A stretch of 64,000 bases of DNA, from positions 248,001 through 312,000 of the forward strand of contig JANQOK010000016.1 in NCBI GenBank assembly GCA_028289645.1, read 5' to 3'. Origin of the DNA: Anderseniella sp. Its GTDB lineage: Bacteria; Pseudomonadota; Alphaproteobacteria; Rhizobiales; Aestuariivirgaceae. This document shows, piece after piece, positions 26,593 to 35,188 of the stretch. A model generated the notes under the pieces. The model made no database searches, was not told where the DNA came from, and worked only from the letters and a program-made list of their open reading frames with translations. Numbering within the stretch: the stretch's first letter is position 1; each line of letters starts with the position of its first letter. The position numbers were made by a program, and so were the translations under genes.

Positions 26593-27492
26593 TCATAATC
26601 CATAACGAGACCACAAAGCGCGCTCTTCTGCAAGCGCAAGAGCGCTGGACGCGACTCCTTGTCCGGCTGCACTGGCGGCGCTGTCGAGCGACGACCCGCC
26701 ACCCGGCAACAGCAGTTTGCGCACAGAGAACCCGCCCTTCGGCTCGACGGTCTTGATGATGACGTCATCCCCGAACTTTTTCTGTAATACTTCGTGCAGG
26801 GTGCCAAGGCCGTCCACCAGGCCGCGCTCCAGAGCCTTGTCTCCGGCCCAGAACAGACCGGAGAACAGCTCATCCTCCTTGCCGTTGAGGTGCGCCTGTC
26901 GGCGTGAGCGTACGATATCCTTGAACGCCTCGTGCACGTCAAGCTGAAGCGACTTCAAGTGCGCCACATCTTCCTTCTTTTCCGGCATGAACGGGTCCAG
27001 TACGGACTTGTTATCACCTGCCGTGTAGACGCGACGTTCCACACCGAGTTTCTTGATCGCAGCCTGGAAACCGAAACCTGCCGAAATAACACCTATTGAA
27101 CCCACAATGGAACTGCGGTCGGCATATATCTCGTCGCCTGCCACGGCCAGCAGATACCCGCCGGAAGCGGCCACGTCCTCGCAGAACACCAGCACGGTGA
27201 CTTCATGCTTTTTTGCCAGCTGGCGGATGCGGTTGAAGATCAGCGTGGACTGGACCGGCGAACCACCCGGCGAGTTGACCGACAATGCCAGCGCCGCAAG
27301 CCCCGGAATGGCAAATGCCTGCTCCAGTGTTTCCTCGATGCCGGCCATGGACAGCGCCGGGCTCATGGGCGCGGGCATGCCGATAGCCCCGCGCAGGCGG
27401 ACATGGGCGACAAACTTGCGTTTGCCGCGCAACAATCTTGTCAGCCATCCGGCCTTCTTCTTCTTTTTCTTGTTTGAGGTGCGTGAGACCAT
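26593..27492 (-). CDS. S49 family peptidase, SppA-like
   Basis: A 299-residue serine protease of the signal peptide peptidase A/SohB group. The nucleophile Ser is in EDVAASGGYLLAVAGDEIYA (residue about 110), followed by GSIGVISAGFGF and the C-terminal domain with KALERGLVDGLGTL. It is half-length compared with E. coli SppA, as in most alphaproteobacteria. The N-terminus is a lysine run (KKKKKK) without a clear membrane helix, so the location may be cytoplasmic or peripheral. It follows the TrmN6-like gene after about 100 bases. Confidence 0.9.
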   Translation of the reverse strand: MVSRTSNKKKKKKAGWLTRLLRGKRKFVAHVRLRGAIGMPAPMSPALSMAGIEETLEQAFAIPGLAALALSVNSPGGSPVQSTLIFNRIRQLAKKHEVTVLVFCEDVAASGGYLLAVAGDEIYADRSSIVGSIGVISAGFGFQAAIKKLGVERRVYTAGDNKSVLDPFMPEKKEDVAHLKSLQLDVHEAFKDIVRSRRQAHLNGKEDELFSGLFWAGDKALERGLVDGLGTLHEVLQKKFGDDVIIKTVEPKGGFSVRKLLLPGGGSSLDSAASAAGQGVASSALALAEERALWSRYGL

Positions 27493-27592
27493 TTATGGAG
27501 CTGCCTTTATCGATTTATGAGACATAGCGTCGGCCCTGGGCCGCTGTCTACATGGTGCGCCAGGCGCAGAACCTCAAGTCAGCGTCACGAAT

Positions 27593-28441
27593 TCACGCAA
27601 ATTCGAGACCTTCTCCGCCGCGCAGTACGGCGTCCACCTCATCAACAAAAGCATCGGAACCTGCTTCATGCAGCACCAGCCCCGGCAGCAGCCGCAACGG
27701 CGCCTTCGAGCCCTTTGTACCGCGTACGATAATGCGCGATGCCGCATCGTTGCGACGGGCACGCAGCGGCAGCACGGTCAATCCCCCCAGTCTTGCCCCC
27801 ATCGCCGACAGCAGTGTGAGCAATGAGGATGCCGGATGAATGATCGACACCGTTCCCCTGGGCTTGACAGCATTGGCCATGACCTTGACCCAGTTGTCCA
27901 GCTCGCCGGCCTTCAACATATGAGCTTGCGCGCGAAGCGCATCGGCAGGGGCCTGGACACTCGAATCAACAAAAAAAGGCGGGTTTGCATAGGCGTGCGA
28001 CACGCTGCCCGGTGCCGGCCAGTCCACCTGATCGTGGCGCATGGAGTCGCACAAGTCGCCTTTCAGCACCATGACCCGCTCATGCAGTTCGTTGCGTTTG
28101 AAATTCTCTTCTGCGATGAGCGCATACCGCGAGGCAATCTCCACACCGGTGATTATAGTTCCGGGCACCCGCGTCGCCAGGCAGGCGGCCGCCACACCAG
28201 TTCCGATGCCCGCCTCAAACAGCGTATCCCCGTCGGATGCCGGCACCGACGCCGCCAGCAGTACTGCATCTATCCCGGCGCGATAGCCTTTTTCCGGCTG
28301 CAGTATCTGGAGTTTTCCGCCCAGAAAGGCATCGTCCGACAGGCCGGGTTTGCCCGCCTGACTGTCAGCCGGACCTCCTTGAAACTCATCTTCCATCACA
28401 GCCTCTTCCGCCTTTTTCATCAGCGCCCGCTCAGACATCAT
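27593..28441 (-). CDS. tRNA1(Val) adenine-N6 methyltransferase-like (TrmN6 family)
   Basis: A 282-residue Rossmann methyltransferase. The SAM motif is DTLFEAGIGTGVAAACLA (about residues 74-91), and the amino-methylase motif is ANPPFF (about 150-155). This NPPF form and the YRAGIDAVLLAASVP lead-in identify the COG4123 (TrmN6/YfiC) group, which modifies A37 of tRNA-Val. The N-terminal 30 residues are extra and charged. The ATG overlaps the stop of the DUF2007 gene by 4 bases (ATGA). Confidence 0.88.
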   Translation of the reverse strand: MMSERALMKKAEEAVMEDEFQGGPADSQAGKPGLSDDAFLGGKLQILQPEKGYRAGIDAVLLAASVPASDGDTLFEAGIGTGVAAACLATRVPGTIITGVEIASRYALIAEENFKRNELHERVMVLKGDLCDSMRHDQVDWPAPGSVSHAYANPPFFVDSSVQAPADALRAQAHMLKAGELDNWVKVMANAVKPRGTVSIIHPASSLLTLLSAMGARLGGLTVLPLRARRNDAASRIIVRGTKGSKAPLRLLPGLVLHEAGSDAFVDEVDAVLRGGEGLEFA

Positions 28442-28665
28442 CCCACATCCGCCAAATGCCTCCGCAAACCCGCTTCGTTCAGCAATCTGCGGGCGCGCAT
28501 CTCATCATCCACATCTATCATCACCCGGCGTGGAACTGCGCCGATGGATCCCTCCAGCACACTCATATGTCCGTCAAACACTTCCGCATTCAGGCCTTCC
28601 TGACCAAGTAGATCAACAACATAGGAAACGAGTACGACATCATTGGATCGCAGCAACTCACGCAT
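28438..28665 (-). CDS. DUF2007 domain protein
   Basis: A 75-residue protein. It has the DUF2007 pattern: MRELLRSNDVVLVSYVVDLL, a GL-x-AEVFDGHMSVLEGSIGA stretch and the basic strand PRRVMIDVDDEMRARRLL. The fold is a small alpha-beta domain (GlnB-like) often proposed as a signal transducer, without proven function. Its stop overlaps the methyltransferase start, a pairing that recurs in alphaproteobacteria as far as I know. Confidence 0.88.
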   Translation of the reverse strand: MRELLRSNDVVLVSYVVDLLGQEGLNAEVFDGHMSVLEGSIGAVPRRVMIDVDDEMRARRLLNEAGLRRHLADVG

Positions 28666-28981
28666 GAAATACAGATTACCTTTTGGCAGTTAACAAAATG
28701 GTTTCACAGCGACCGTAGAGTCAGGACCTGTTAACACTTGGTGTTCTGCACGAGTGTATTTTGACTTTAGCTGACTGAAAAGTCGAAGCAAACACGCCAA
28801 AATCCCATCGCGGGACAGGTCTCCGGCTTTACACAGTCATCCTTCAGGCACAATCACTTGACCTCACTTTCCCCCTAGCCTAGTTCAATGCGTCGCATGC
28901 GGCCATAGTGCCCTTGCTGGCGGCCAGTGTGCCACTTATGTTCTGAAACATAGACAACAAAGACAGCGGTGGAGTTTTCCG
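28666..28981. other. Divergent intergenic region
   Basis: A 316-base gap between the leftward DUF2007 gene and the rightward polyprenyl synthetase gene. It must hold both promoters, but no convincing -35/-10 pair is visible. GTTAAC sites occur near 28689 and 28733 and a GAGTC site lies between them. No RNA gene or small protein is supported. Confidence 0.5.
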
Positions 28982-29998
28982 GTGGGCGTGGTGGTTCCGT
29001 TAAGTGCAGCAGAAGCCAAGGATGCAAGCCTGTCTCCTTTGCTCGATCTCGTGGCAGATGACATGGAAAAGGTGAACTCCCAGATCCTGTCGCATGCGCA
29101 ATCCCATGTGGAGTTGATACCCGAGCTTGCACAACACCTGATTGATTCCGGCGGCAAGCGCCTGCGCCCGATGCTGACGATCGCGGCCGCGCGCATGTGT
29201 GACTACGACGGGCAGCATCACATCGACCTGGCGACCGCGGTTGAGTTCATGCACACGGCCACCCTGTTGCACGACGATGTGGTCGACGAAAGCGATCTCA
29301 GGCGGGGCCGGCGTACCGCGCGACTGATCTGGGGCAACCAGGCGAGCGTGCTGGTGGGCGACTACCTGCTCGGCCAGGCGTTCCGGATCATGGTCACGAC
29401 CGGCTCACTGGCGGCGCTGAAAGTGCTGGCAGATGCAGCCGCAGTCATTGCCGAGGGCGAGGTCATGCAGCTGGCGGCGGCACATAACACGTCGACGACC
29501 GAGGATGCCTACCTCAAAGTGATCAACGCCAAGACCGCCGCGCTGTTTTCCGCGGCTGCCGAGGTCGGCGCCATCATCGCCGGACGCAACGATGCGGAAC
29601 GCGAGGCACTGGAATCCTACGGCCGCAATCTCGGCGTCGCATTTCAGCTTGTTGACGATGCGCTGGATTATTCCGGAAAGCAGGCACAGCTTGGTAAAAG
29701 CGTCGGAGACGATTTCCGCGAAGGCAAGATCACACTGCCGGTGGTGCTGTCATACCGGCGCGGCGATACCAAACAGCGCGAATTCTGGAAACGCGTGATG
29801 GAAGAAGGCGACCAGCGCGACGGTGACCTGGAGACGGCGATCGGCCTGATGACGCAGCATGATGCGCTCGAGGCAACCATCGAACGCGCCCGCCACTACG
29901 GCGCCATCGCCCGCGATGCGATGGAAATTTTCCCCGAGAGTCCATACAAATCCGCCCTGGTCGATGCAATCAGGTTCTCGGTGGCCCGGGCACACTAG
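28982..29998 (+). CDS. Polyprenyl diphosphate synthase (octaprenyl/decaprenyl type)
   Basis: A 338-residue trans-prenyltransferase that makes the long ubiquinone side chain. Both aspartate-rich motifs are present, LLHDDVVDESDLRRG around residues 98-112 and LVDDALDYSG around 223-232, with GGKRLRPML before and GDDFREGKITLP after. The absence of bulky residues just before the first motif is in keeping with a long-chain product; chain length is not settled by sequence. The start is GTG 28982 with GGAG 7 bases upstream. Confidence 0.9.
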   Translation: MGVVVPLSAAEAKDASLSPLLDLVADDMEKVNSQILSHAQSHVELIPELAQHLIDSGGKRLRPMLTIAAARMCDYDGQHHIDLATAVEFMHTATLLHDDVVDESDLRRGRRTARLIWGNQASVLVGDYLLGQAFRIMVTTGSLAALKVLADAAAVIAEGEVMQLAAAHNTSTTEDAYLKVINAKTAALFSAAAEVGAIIAGRNDAEREALESYGRNLGVAFQLVDDALDYSGKQAQLGKSVGDDFREGKITLPVVLSYRRGDTKQREFWKRVMEEGDQRDGDLETAIGLMTQHDALEATIERARHYGAIARDAMEIFPESPYKSALVDAIRFSVARAH

Positions 29999-30106
29999 GG
30001 GCAGTTATCGTTGGACTGGATCAATTGACCGCGGCCACCCGAGTCGTTGGCCAGGCTGAGCGCATGCGGTTGCGGTTGCGAAGATGAATTCCTCCGGTCG
30101 GTAACC

Positions 30107-31117
30107 TTATCCGCGATCTTTCCGGTGACCGTCCGGCATCCGGGTGGCCAGTATCCCCGCGATCATGTCGCGATATGTGCGACCAATGGAATAGTATGAA
30201 TGGGCGAACAGGCTGTTGATACCAATGCCGGGGTCGGTCGATAATTCCAGGCAGTAGAACTCACCATCGTATTTTCCATCAATGCGCATGTAGTCCACCT
30301 TGCCCAATGCCTGATAGACGCGTCGGATCTTGTGGATCAGAGTATCGGGCATCTCATCAGTGACGTTGACAAACCGGTGCTTTTCCTGCCGACATTTTGA
30401 ACGCTTGTCATGCATGGAGAAAACCCGATCGTTGAAGTAATCCGGTTCGCCATCGATTTTTATTTCCATGGCTTCGATATGGGCAATTTTACCAGCGCCG
30501 ACCATGCAGAACGAAATCTCTCGTCCGCCTATGAACTGTTCACAAAGGATCGGAGGTTGATAATACTTGAAGAGTTCGTCAATGCGGGTTTTGGCCGTAG
30601 CAAGGTCGGGTGCCTTGCTGCCTTGCGTTACCCCGATTGAACCGCCCTCCAAAAGTGGCTTCGCCACCACCGGAAAATCCAGTCCGTTTATAAGATCGGC
30701 CTGATCCGATGAGCGAACCAGAACGCCGGAAGGCGAATTCAACCCGAACTCGGCACACACCGTCTTTGACAGATTCTTGTCGCTGGAGATCATTGCCGCA
30801 TACGGATCGGCTCCGACATATCGGATATTGTGAGCTTCGCAGATGGACGGCACAATCGCGCGTCTGTTTCTGTTGCCTTGCCCGGACCAAATACTCAAAA
30901 CCAGGCAATCCGGATTATCCGAAAAGATGCCCGGCAGGCTTTTCGGATCGTCTACGTGCCGGCAGTCGTAGCCGCATGCCTCAATTCCATGCCTTATGCC
31001 ATCAATGGTTTCCTGATCGGTCATTTCCAAATCAGTCCTGGACAAGTCCAGTTCGTCAAAGCTCCCGGCAACATCGGAAACGAGCAGGACAGGATTGGCC
31101 CTCGATTGCATTATCAT
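30107..31117 (-). CDS. ATP-grasp ligase, D-alanine--D-alanine ligase-like
   Basis: A 336-residue ATP-grasp protein. The Ddl-like features are SDKNLSKTVCAEFGL (residues 112-126), FPVVAKPLLEGGSIGV with the ATP-binding lysine and glycine loop (about 150-165), EQFIGGREISFCMVG, and a C-terminal RIDGKYDGEFYCLELSTDPGIG in place of DFR...EVNTMPG. The last motif has Glu then Ser-Thr-Asp instead of the Glu-x-Asn of true Ddl, so a different carboxylate-amine pair is likely. It diverges from a second ATP-grasp gene. Confidence 0.8.
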   Translation of the reverse strand: MIMQSRANPVLLVSDVAGSFDELDLSRTDLEMTDQETIDGIRHGIEACGYDCRHVDDPKSLPGIFSDNPDCLVLSIWSGQGNRNRRAIVPSICEAHNIRYVGADPYAAMISSDKNLSKTVCAEFGLNSPSGVLVRSSDQADLINGLDFPVVAKPLLEGGSIGVTQGSKAPDLATAKTRIDELFKYYQPPILCEQFIGGREISFCMVGAGKIAHIEAMEIKIDGEPDYFNDRVFSMHDKRSKCRQEKHRFVNVTDEMPDTLIHKIRRVYQALGKVDYMRIDGKYDGEFYCLELSTDPGIGINSLFAHSYYSIGRTYRDMIAGILATRMPDGHRKDRG

Positions 31118-31161
31118 CTAACCGCGTATACTGATTAATCTTCCTGCGGTTGATAGCAAAG

Positions 31162-31208
31162 AGGGCGGCAAATGCAACACGTTGAACCGAAACAAGGATG
31201 GCCGCCCT
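31162..31208. other. Inverted repeat between the two ATP-grasp genes
   Basis: AGGGCGGC at 31162-31169 and GCCGCCCT at 31201-31208 are perfect 8-bp arms around 31 bases, within the 179-base divergent intergenic region. It could be an operator or leader structure; no further support. Confidence 0.3.
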
Positions 31209-31296
31209 AACTTCGGTCTTGTCTACCGTTAAAACCGGGATTGTCAGTTTCCACGAGGGGCAACCGGCCTGAGAATCTAGGGCGAGCTGCAACAAA

Positions 31297-32241
31297 TTGC
31301 GCGCGATACACGACCACATAGTCCTCAATCTGGCCAACCTGTGGATCTACCTGCGGTATTTTCGTGTCGTTTGGCTGCATGTCCGGTTGACGGGCAGCTT
31401 ACCGAATCCGGCGTTTCCCCGTGATTTGAATGACAAGTTTCTGTGGCGAAAAGTATTCGACAGAAACCCGGAATTTGTGCCAGCCAGCGACAAACTTGAA
31501 AGCCGGGCGCTTGCCCGCAAGCGATGCCCTGACATCCAGCTGCCCAAGACACTGTGGGTCGGCGCCGACGCGGCAGACATCCCGCCGGAGGTGCTAAACG
31601 GAGATGTTGTGGTCAAGGCCACTCATGGCTCGGGATATTTTTTCCCGATATTCGCGGGAAAGTATGACCGCGAAGACCTGGAAAACCGAGCGAAGACATG
31701 GATGCGGCGGACATACGGGAAGCGGCATTTTGAATGGAGCTACTTTGGCCTGGAGCCAAAACTGTACGTGGAAGAAATGGTTTTGGACAAGCCGGGAGAA
31801 TATGGCACCGCCGAGGCCAAGATGTATGTGTACTGCGGACAAATACAGATGATTCTGGTGATCTACGACCGGTTGCAGAAAAGCTCGGCGGCCATACTGC
31901 GCGGCGACTGGAGTGCAAGTTCGGACTCAAACTCGATCGGCGCGGAAGATGCCCCGGCGCCGTCGATCGACAACCGGGCCGAGATAGAGCAGGCAGCGCT
32001 GAGGTTATGTGCCGGATTCGACCATGTACGGTGTGACTTGTACCTGAAGGGCAATGAAATCTATTTCGGCGAATACACGGTCTACAATCAAGGCGGCTAC
32101 ATTATCCTGCCGACAGACAGGATGCTTCACGAAGCCCAAAACAAGGCTTGGGATATCCGCCAATCCTGGTTCCTCACGACACCCCAGCATGGCTGGCTCA
32201 AATGGTATGCCGCCAGTCTCACAAGGCAACTTTCAAACTGA
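31297..32241 (+). CDS. TupA-like ATP-grasp protein
   Basis: A 314-residue protein of the TupA-like ATP-grasp family, associated with polysaccharide or teichuronopeptide assembly. Visible are LNDKFLWRKVFDRNPEFVPASDKLESRALA, the LNGDVVVKATHGSGY loop with the ATP lysine (about 105-119), YVEEMVL, KMYVYCGQIQMI, and HVRCDLYLKGNEIYFGEYTVYNQGG near the end. The upstream in-frame stop at 31270 leaves TTG 31297 as the only early start, without a strong ribosome site. It is divergent from the Ddl-like gene, suggesting one pathway. Confidence 0.78.
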   Translation: MRAIHDHIVLNLANLWIYLRYFRVVWLHVRLTGSLPNPAFPRDLNDKFLWRKVFDRNPEFVPASDKLESRALARKRCPDIQLPKTLWVGADAADIPPEVLNGDVVVKATHGSGYFFPIFAGKYDREDLENRAKTWMRRTYGKRHFEWSYFGLEPKLYVEEMVLDKPGEYGTAEAKMYVYCGQIQMILVIYDRLQKSSAAILRGDWSASSDSNSIGAEDAPAPSIDNRAEIEQAALRLCAGFDHVRCDLYLKGNEIYFGEYTVYNQGGYIILPTDRMLHEAQNKAWDIRQSWFLTTPQHGWLKWYAASLTRQLSN

Positions 32242-32282
32242 ACGTCGGCCACAATCCGCGACTGCCGACAATCATGACCTGC

Positions 32283-33155
32283 TCAGTGCAGGATAGTCGG
32301 CTTCAGCCACCATTCGGGATGCCGCTCAGACAGCGTCATCGCGGCATCCCCGGCGTTTGCGGCATCGTCGAACAGACCGAAGCACGTGGCGCCTGATCCG
32401 CTCATCCGCGACAGCCGGCAGCCGGGCAGTTGGCCGAGAGCACGCAATACATCACTTATGACCGGCTCCAGATGGCATGCCGCCGGCTCCAGGTCGTTGC
32501 GGCAACCGGCAAGCCAGGCAAGCGCGGCAGCACTGTTGGTCGCCTCGCCGAACCGGTCCGGCATTGCGGCATTTGCTGAACTGCCGGGCGCCAGGCCCAG
32601 ATGCCGGAAAATCCCCGCGGTCGAAACGCCGACCCGTGGGTTGACCAGAACCGCATGCAGGGATGGTGCATGTGTCCAATCATCGATGATCTCGCCGATT
32701 CCCCGCATCCGGCAGGCGCTGGAGGTCAGGCAGACCGGCACGTCGGCACCCAGTTGCAGCGCGACTGCATGCAGCGTCGATGCGTCAATTTCCAGACCGT
32801 TGAGACGGACAATTGCACGGAGTGCGGCAGCCGCATCGGCTGACCCGCCACCGATACCAGATGCGACCGGAAGGGCCTTGTGCAAGTTTATGTGGCAGGG
32901 GCGCACGTCATCCGGATAACGGGTTTGCAGGGCGGACCAGGCCCTGAGGACCAGGTTTCCCGCGTCGGTTTCCAGACCTTGCGCAAACGGGCCTGACACG
33001 GTCAGCGAGGTTTCGCCGGCAAATGACACCTGCAGTTCGTCACCGGCGTCAGACGCAAACATCACGGCGCTGTCAAGCAGATGATAGCCGTCTTCACGCT
33101 TGCCGGTGACATGCAAGGCGAGATTGACTTTCGCGGCGGCGAACTCGGTAATCAT
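32283..33155 (-). CDS. ispE: 4-(cytidine 5'-diphospho)-2-C-methyl-D-erythritol kinase
   Basis: A 290-residue GHMP kinase of the MEP isoprenoid pathway. The start AAAKVNLALHVTGKREDGYHLLDS is typical, followed by the ATP loop LPVASGIGGGSADAAAALRAI (about residues 93-113) and the C-terminal LSRMSGSGATCFGLF. The MEP enzyme ispH lies 30 kb away in this window. A TPR protein gene precedes it by 21 bases in the same direction. Confidence 0.95.
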   Translation of the reverse strand: MITEFAAAKVNLALHVTGKREDGYHLLDSAVMFASDAGDELQVSFAGETSLTVSGPFAQGLETDAGNLVLRAWSALQTRYPDDVRPCHINLHKALPVASGIGGGSADAAAALRAIVRLNGLEIDASTLHAVALQLGADVPVCLTSSACRMRGIGEIIDDWTHAPSLHAVLVNPRVGVSTAGIFRHLGLAPGSSANAAMPDRFGEATNSAAALAWLAGCRNDLEPAACHLEPVISDVLRALGQLPGCRLSRMSGSGATCFGLFDDAANAGDAAMTLSERHPEWWLKPTILH

Positions 33156-33176
33156 GGCAATACCAGAAAAGCCAGG

Positions 33177-34934
33177 TCAGGACTTGTTGGGCTTTTCGGT
33201 TCCTGAAGCGGTTGGCGCGGCGGCCGGTTCCGGATCCGGAAGGCCGTCCTTCAGCTTCCGACGGATCTTTGCCGCGTTCTCCTTGGTCGGATTCGAATCC
33301 AGCGCATACTGCCACTGGAACTTTGCTTCCAGTTTGCGGCCGACCCGCCAAAGCGCATCGCCCAGGTGATCATTGATCACCGGATCTTCAGGACGCAGAC
33401 CGGCAGCGCGTTCGAGCAGTTTTGCAGCCTCTTCGTAGCGTCCCAACTGGTAATGTCCCCAGCCGAGGCTATCAACGATGTAGCCGTCATTGGGGCGCAG
33501 AGATACCGCCTTTTCGACCATTTCGAACGCTTCGGTCAGATTGATGCGCTTTTCAATCAGCGAGTAACCGAGATAGTTCAGCACCGACGCCTGTTCGGGC
33601 TGGAAGCGTAGCGCCTTGCGGAAATCCGGTTCGGCATTTTCCCAGCGCCCGGCGCGCTCGTAGGCAATGCCGCGGAAATAATACACTGACCAGTTCTTTG
33701 CTCCCGGCTCGTCGACCCGGGCGAGCGCCTGGGTGTACGCATCCGCGGCATCGAGCCATTTCTCGTTCAGGCGGTACAGGTTGCCGAGTGACAACAGGGC
33801 GTTATAGTTTTCCGGTTCGCGGGCAATGAGGGATTTCAGTACCTTCACCGCATCATCGAACCTGTCGAGCTGGTTGAGATTGGTGGCTGTCTGAATGTCC
33901 GCGCTTGAGCGCAACGGCGAAGCCGCTTCTATCTTGTCATACGCGGCGATAGCCTGCTCGTGCAGTTTCATCTGGGTATAGACTTCGCCGAGCAGTGTCT
34001 GGCCCTCGGAAAACTCAGGGTGGCTGGACAGGGCCAGCCGGGCATAAACCAGCGCAATATCGATGGATCGCTCGTCGGTAAGGGCGCCGGCAATGGAATA
34101 CAGGGCTTCGGCGGCGCCACCTGCCGCAGTGTTGATAAACGGTTCAGCCTGTTTTCCGGCCTTCAGGTCATCGAGCGCGCTGCGCACCAGCGGATTGGCC
34201 TGGGTCGCCCTCAGAAAGAGCTCGTAGATCTTGGTCGCCTGGTCCTTGCGGTCGGTGCGTTCAAGATAGTTGCCATAGGCCTGAACCACGCGCAGCGAGG
34301 TGCCTGCCTTTTCATAGGCCGACTTGTAGAACACTTCCGCACGGTTGCGGTTTTCGACCATGTCTGCAATCAGGCCGGCATGGAACAGCCGGAAATTCTC
34401 GAAAGCCTGGTTGCGCTTCAGCTTGTCGAGTTCGGTGAGCGCGCTGTTGAGGTTGTTCTCTGCCGCATATGACCAGGCGGTGAGCAGCGCTGCCGACAAC
34501 TCGCCGATCGGTGTATAGGCCGATTTCTGGAAATACTGGCGGGCAAGCGCACCTTTTCCTTCGCGCATGGCCTTCAGGCCCAGCACCAGCAGCGACAATC
34601 TGTGCTGATCGTTGAATTTTAAAACCCGCTCGGCAAACTTTTCCGCCGACGCGATATTGCCCGAGGACACTTCCAGCGTGAAGGCGCGTTCGATAAGAAG
34701 CGGATTGTTGGGATCGCTTTCCAGCGCACGGGCAATGTAGCGCGCCGCGATACCGGTATCGCGCTGACGGCTGGCGAACCGGCCGGCAAGATAGCTGCCG
34801 GAAGGAGACGCCTGGTCGATACGCAAATCCGCGTATGGGTCGGTACCCTGTGACTGTGCGGCCAAACTCGGAACAACCACCATGGAACTAGCCAACGCAA
34901 ATGCCGCACTCAAGGTCCTGATGGTCAATTTCAT
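33177..34934 (-). CDS. Exported tetratricopeptide repeat protein
   Basis: A 585-residue protein with an N-terminal signal peptide (residues 1-27, ending SLAAQSQ) and TPR or TPR-like helix pairs through almost its whole length. The clearest are in residues 365-540, for example NYNALLSLGNLYRLNEKWLDAA, SVLNYLGYSLIEKRINLTEA and VDSLGWGHYQLGRYEEAAKLLERA. The tail is proline- and alanine-rich. It is probably a periplasmic or lipoprotein-like scaffold. No Cys lipobox is present. It is co-directional with ispE. Confidence 0.88.
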   Translation of the reverse strand: MKLTIRTLSAAFALASSMVVVPSLAAQSQGTDPYADLRIDQASPSGSYLAGRFASRQRDTGIAARYIARALESDPNNPLLIERAFTLEVSSGNIASAEKFAERVLKFNDQHRLSLLVLGLKAMREGKGALARQYFQKSAYTPIGELSAALLTAWSYAAENNLNSALTELDKLKRNQAFENFRLFHAGLIADMVENRNRAEVFYKSAYEKAGTSLRVVQAYGNYLERTDRKDQATKIYELFLRATQANPLVRSALDDLKAGKQAEPFINTAAGGAAEALYSIAGALTDERSIDIALVYARLALSSHPEFSEGQTLLGEVYTQMKLHEQAIAAYDKIEAASPLRSSADIQTATNLNQLDRFDDAVKVLKSLIAREPENYNALLSLGNLYRLNEKWLDAADAYTQALARVDEPGAKNWSVYYFRGIAYERAGRWENAEPDFRKALRFQPEQASVLNYLGYSLIEKRINLTEAFEMVEKAVSLRPNDGYIVDSLGWGHYQLGRYEEAAKLLERAAGLRPEDPVINDHLGDALWRVGRKLEAKFQWQYALDSNPTKENAAKIRRKLKDGLPDPEPAAAPTASGTEKPNKS

Positions 34935-35188
34935 GATTGGCCTGTCCGATCTTCGGAAAAATTGTTAGCGCTGCTGAAGCTGCCCCTGAAAGACCGCAAA
35001 ACTATAGCGCATCACTGATACAGTGCAATGTGATGGTTTTTGGACCGAACTGCAAGCTACACACGGTCACAGATGCGATATTGCAACCTTTGATGAGTAG
35101 ATCCGAAAAATACGGTGATACTGGGCCGGGTGCCGCGATTGCAAAATCTGCTGCCCGCACCTTGAAAGCACATTCGGCCACCCGCATC

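Noticed and set aside
28666-28981. Possible small RNA gene in the divergent gap
   Set aside because: No promoter, terminator or conserved secondary structure could be made out by eye.
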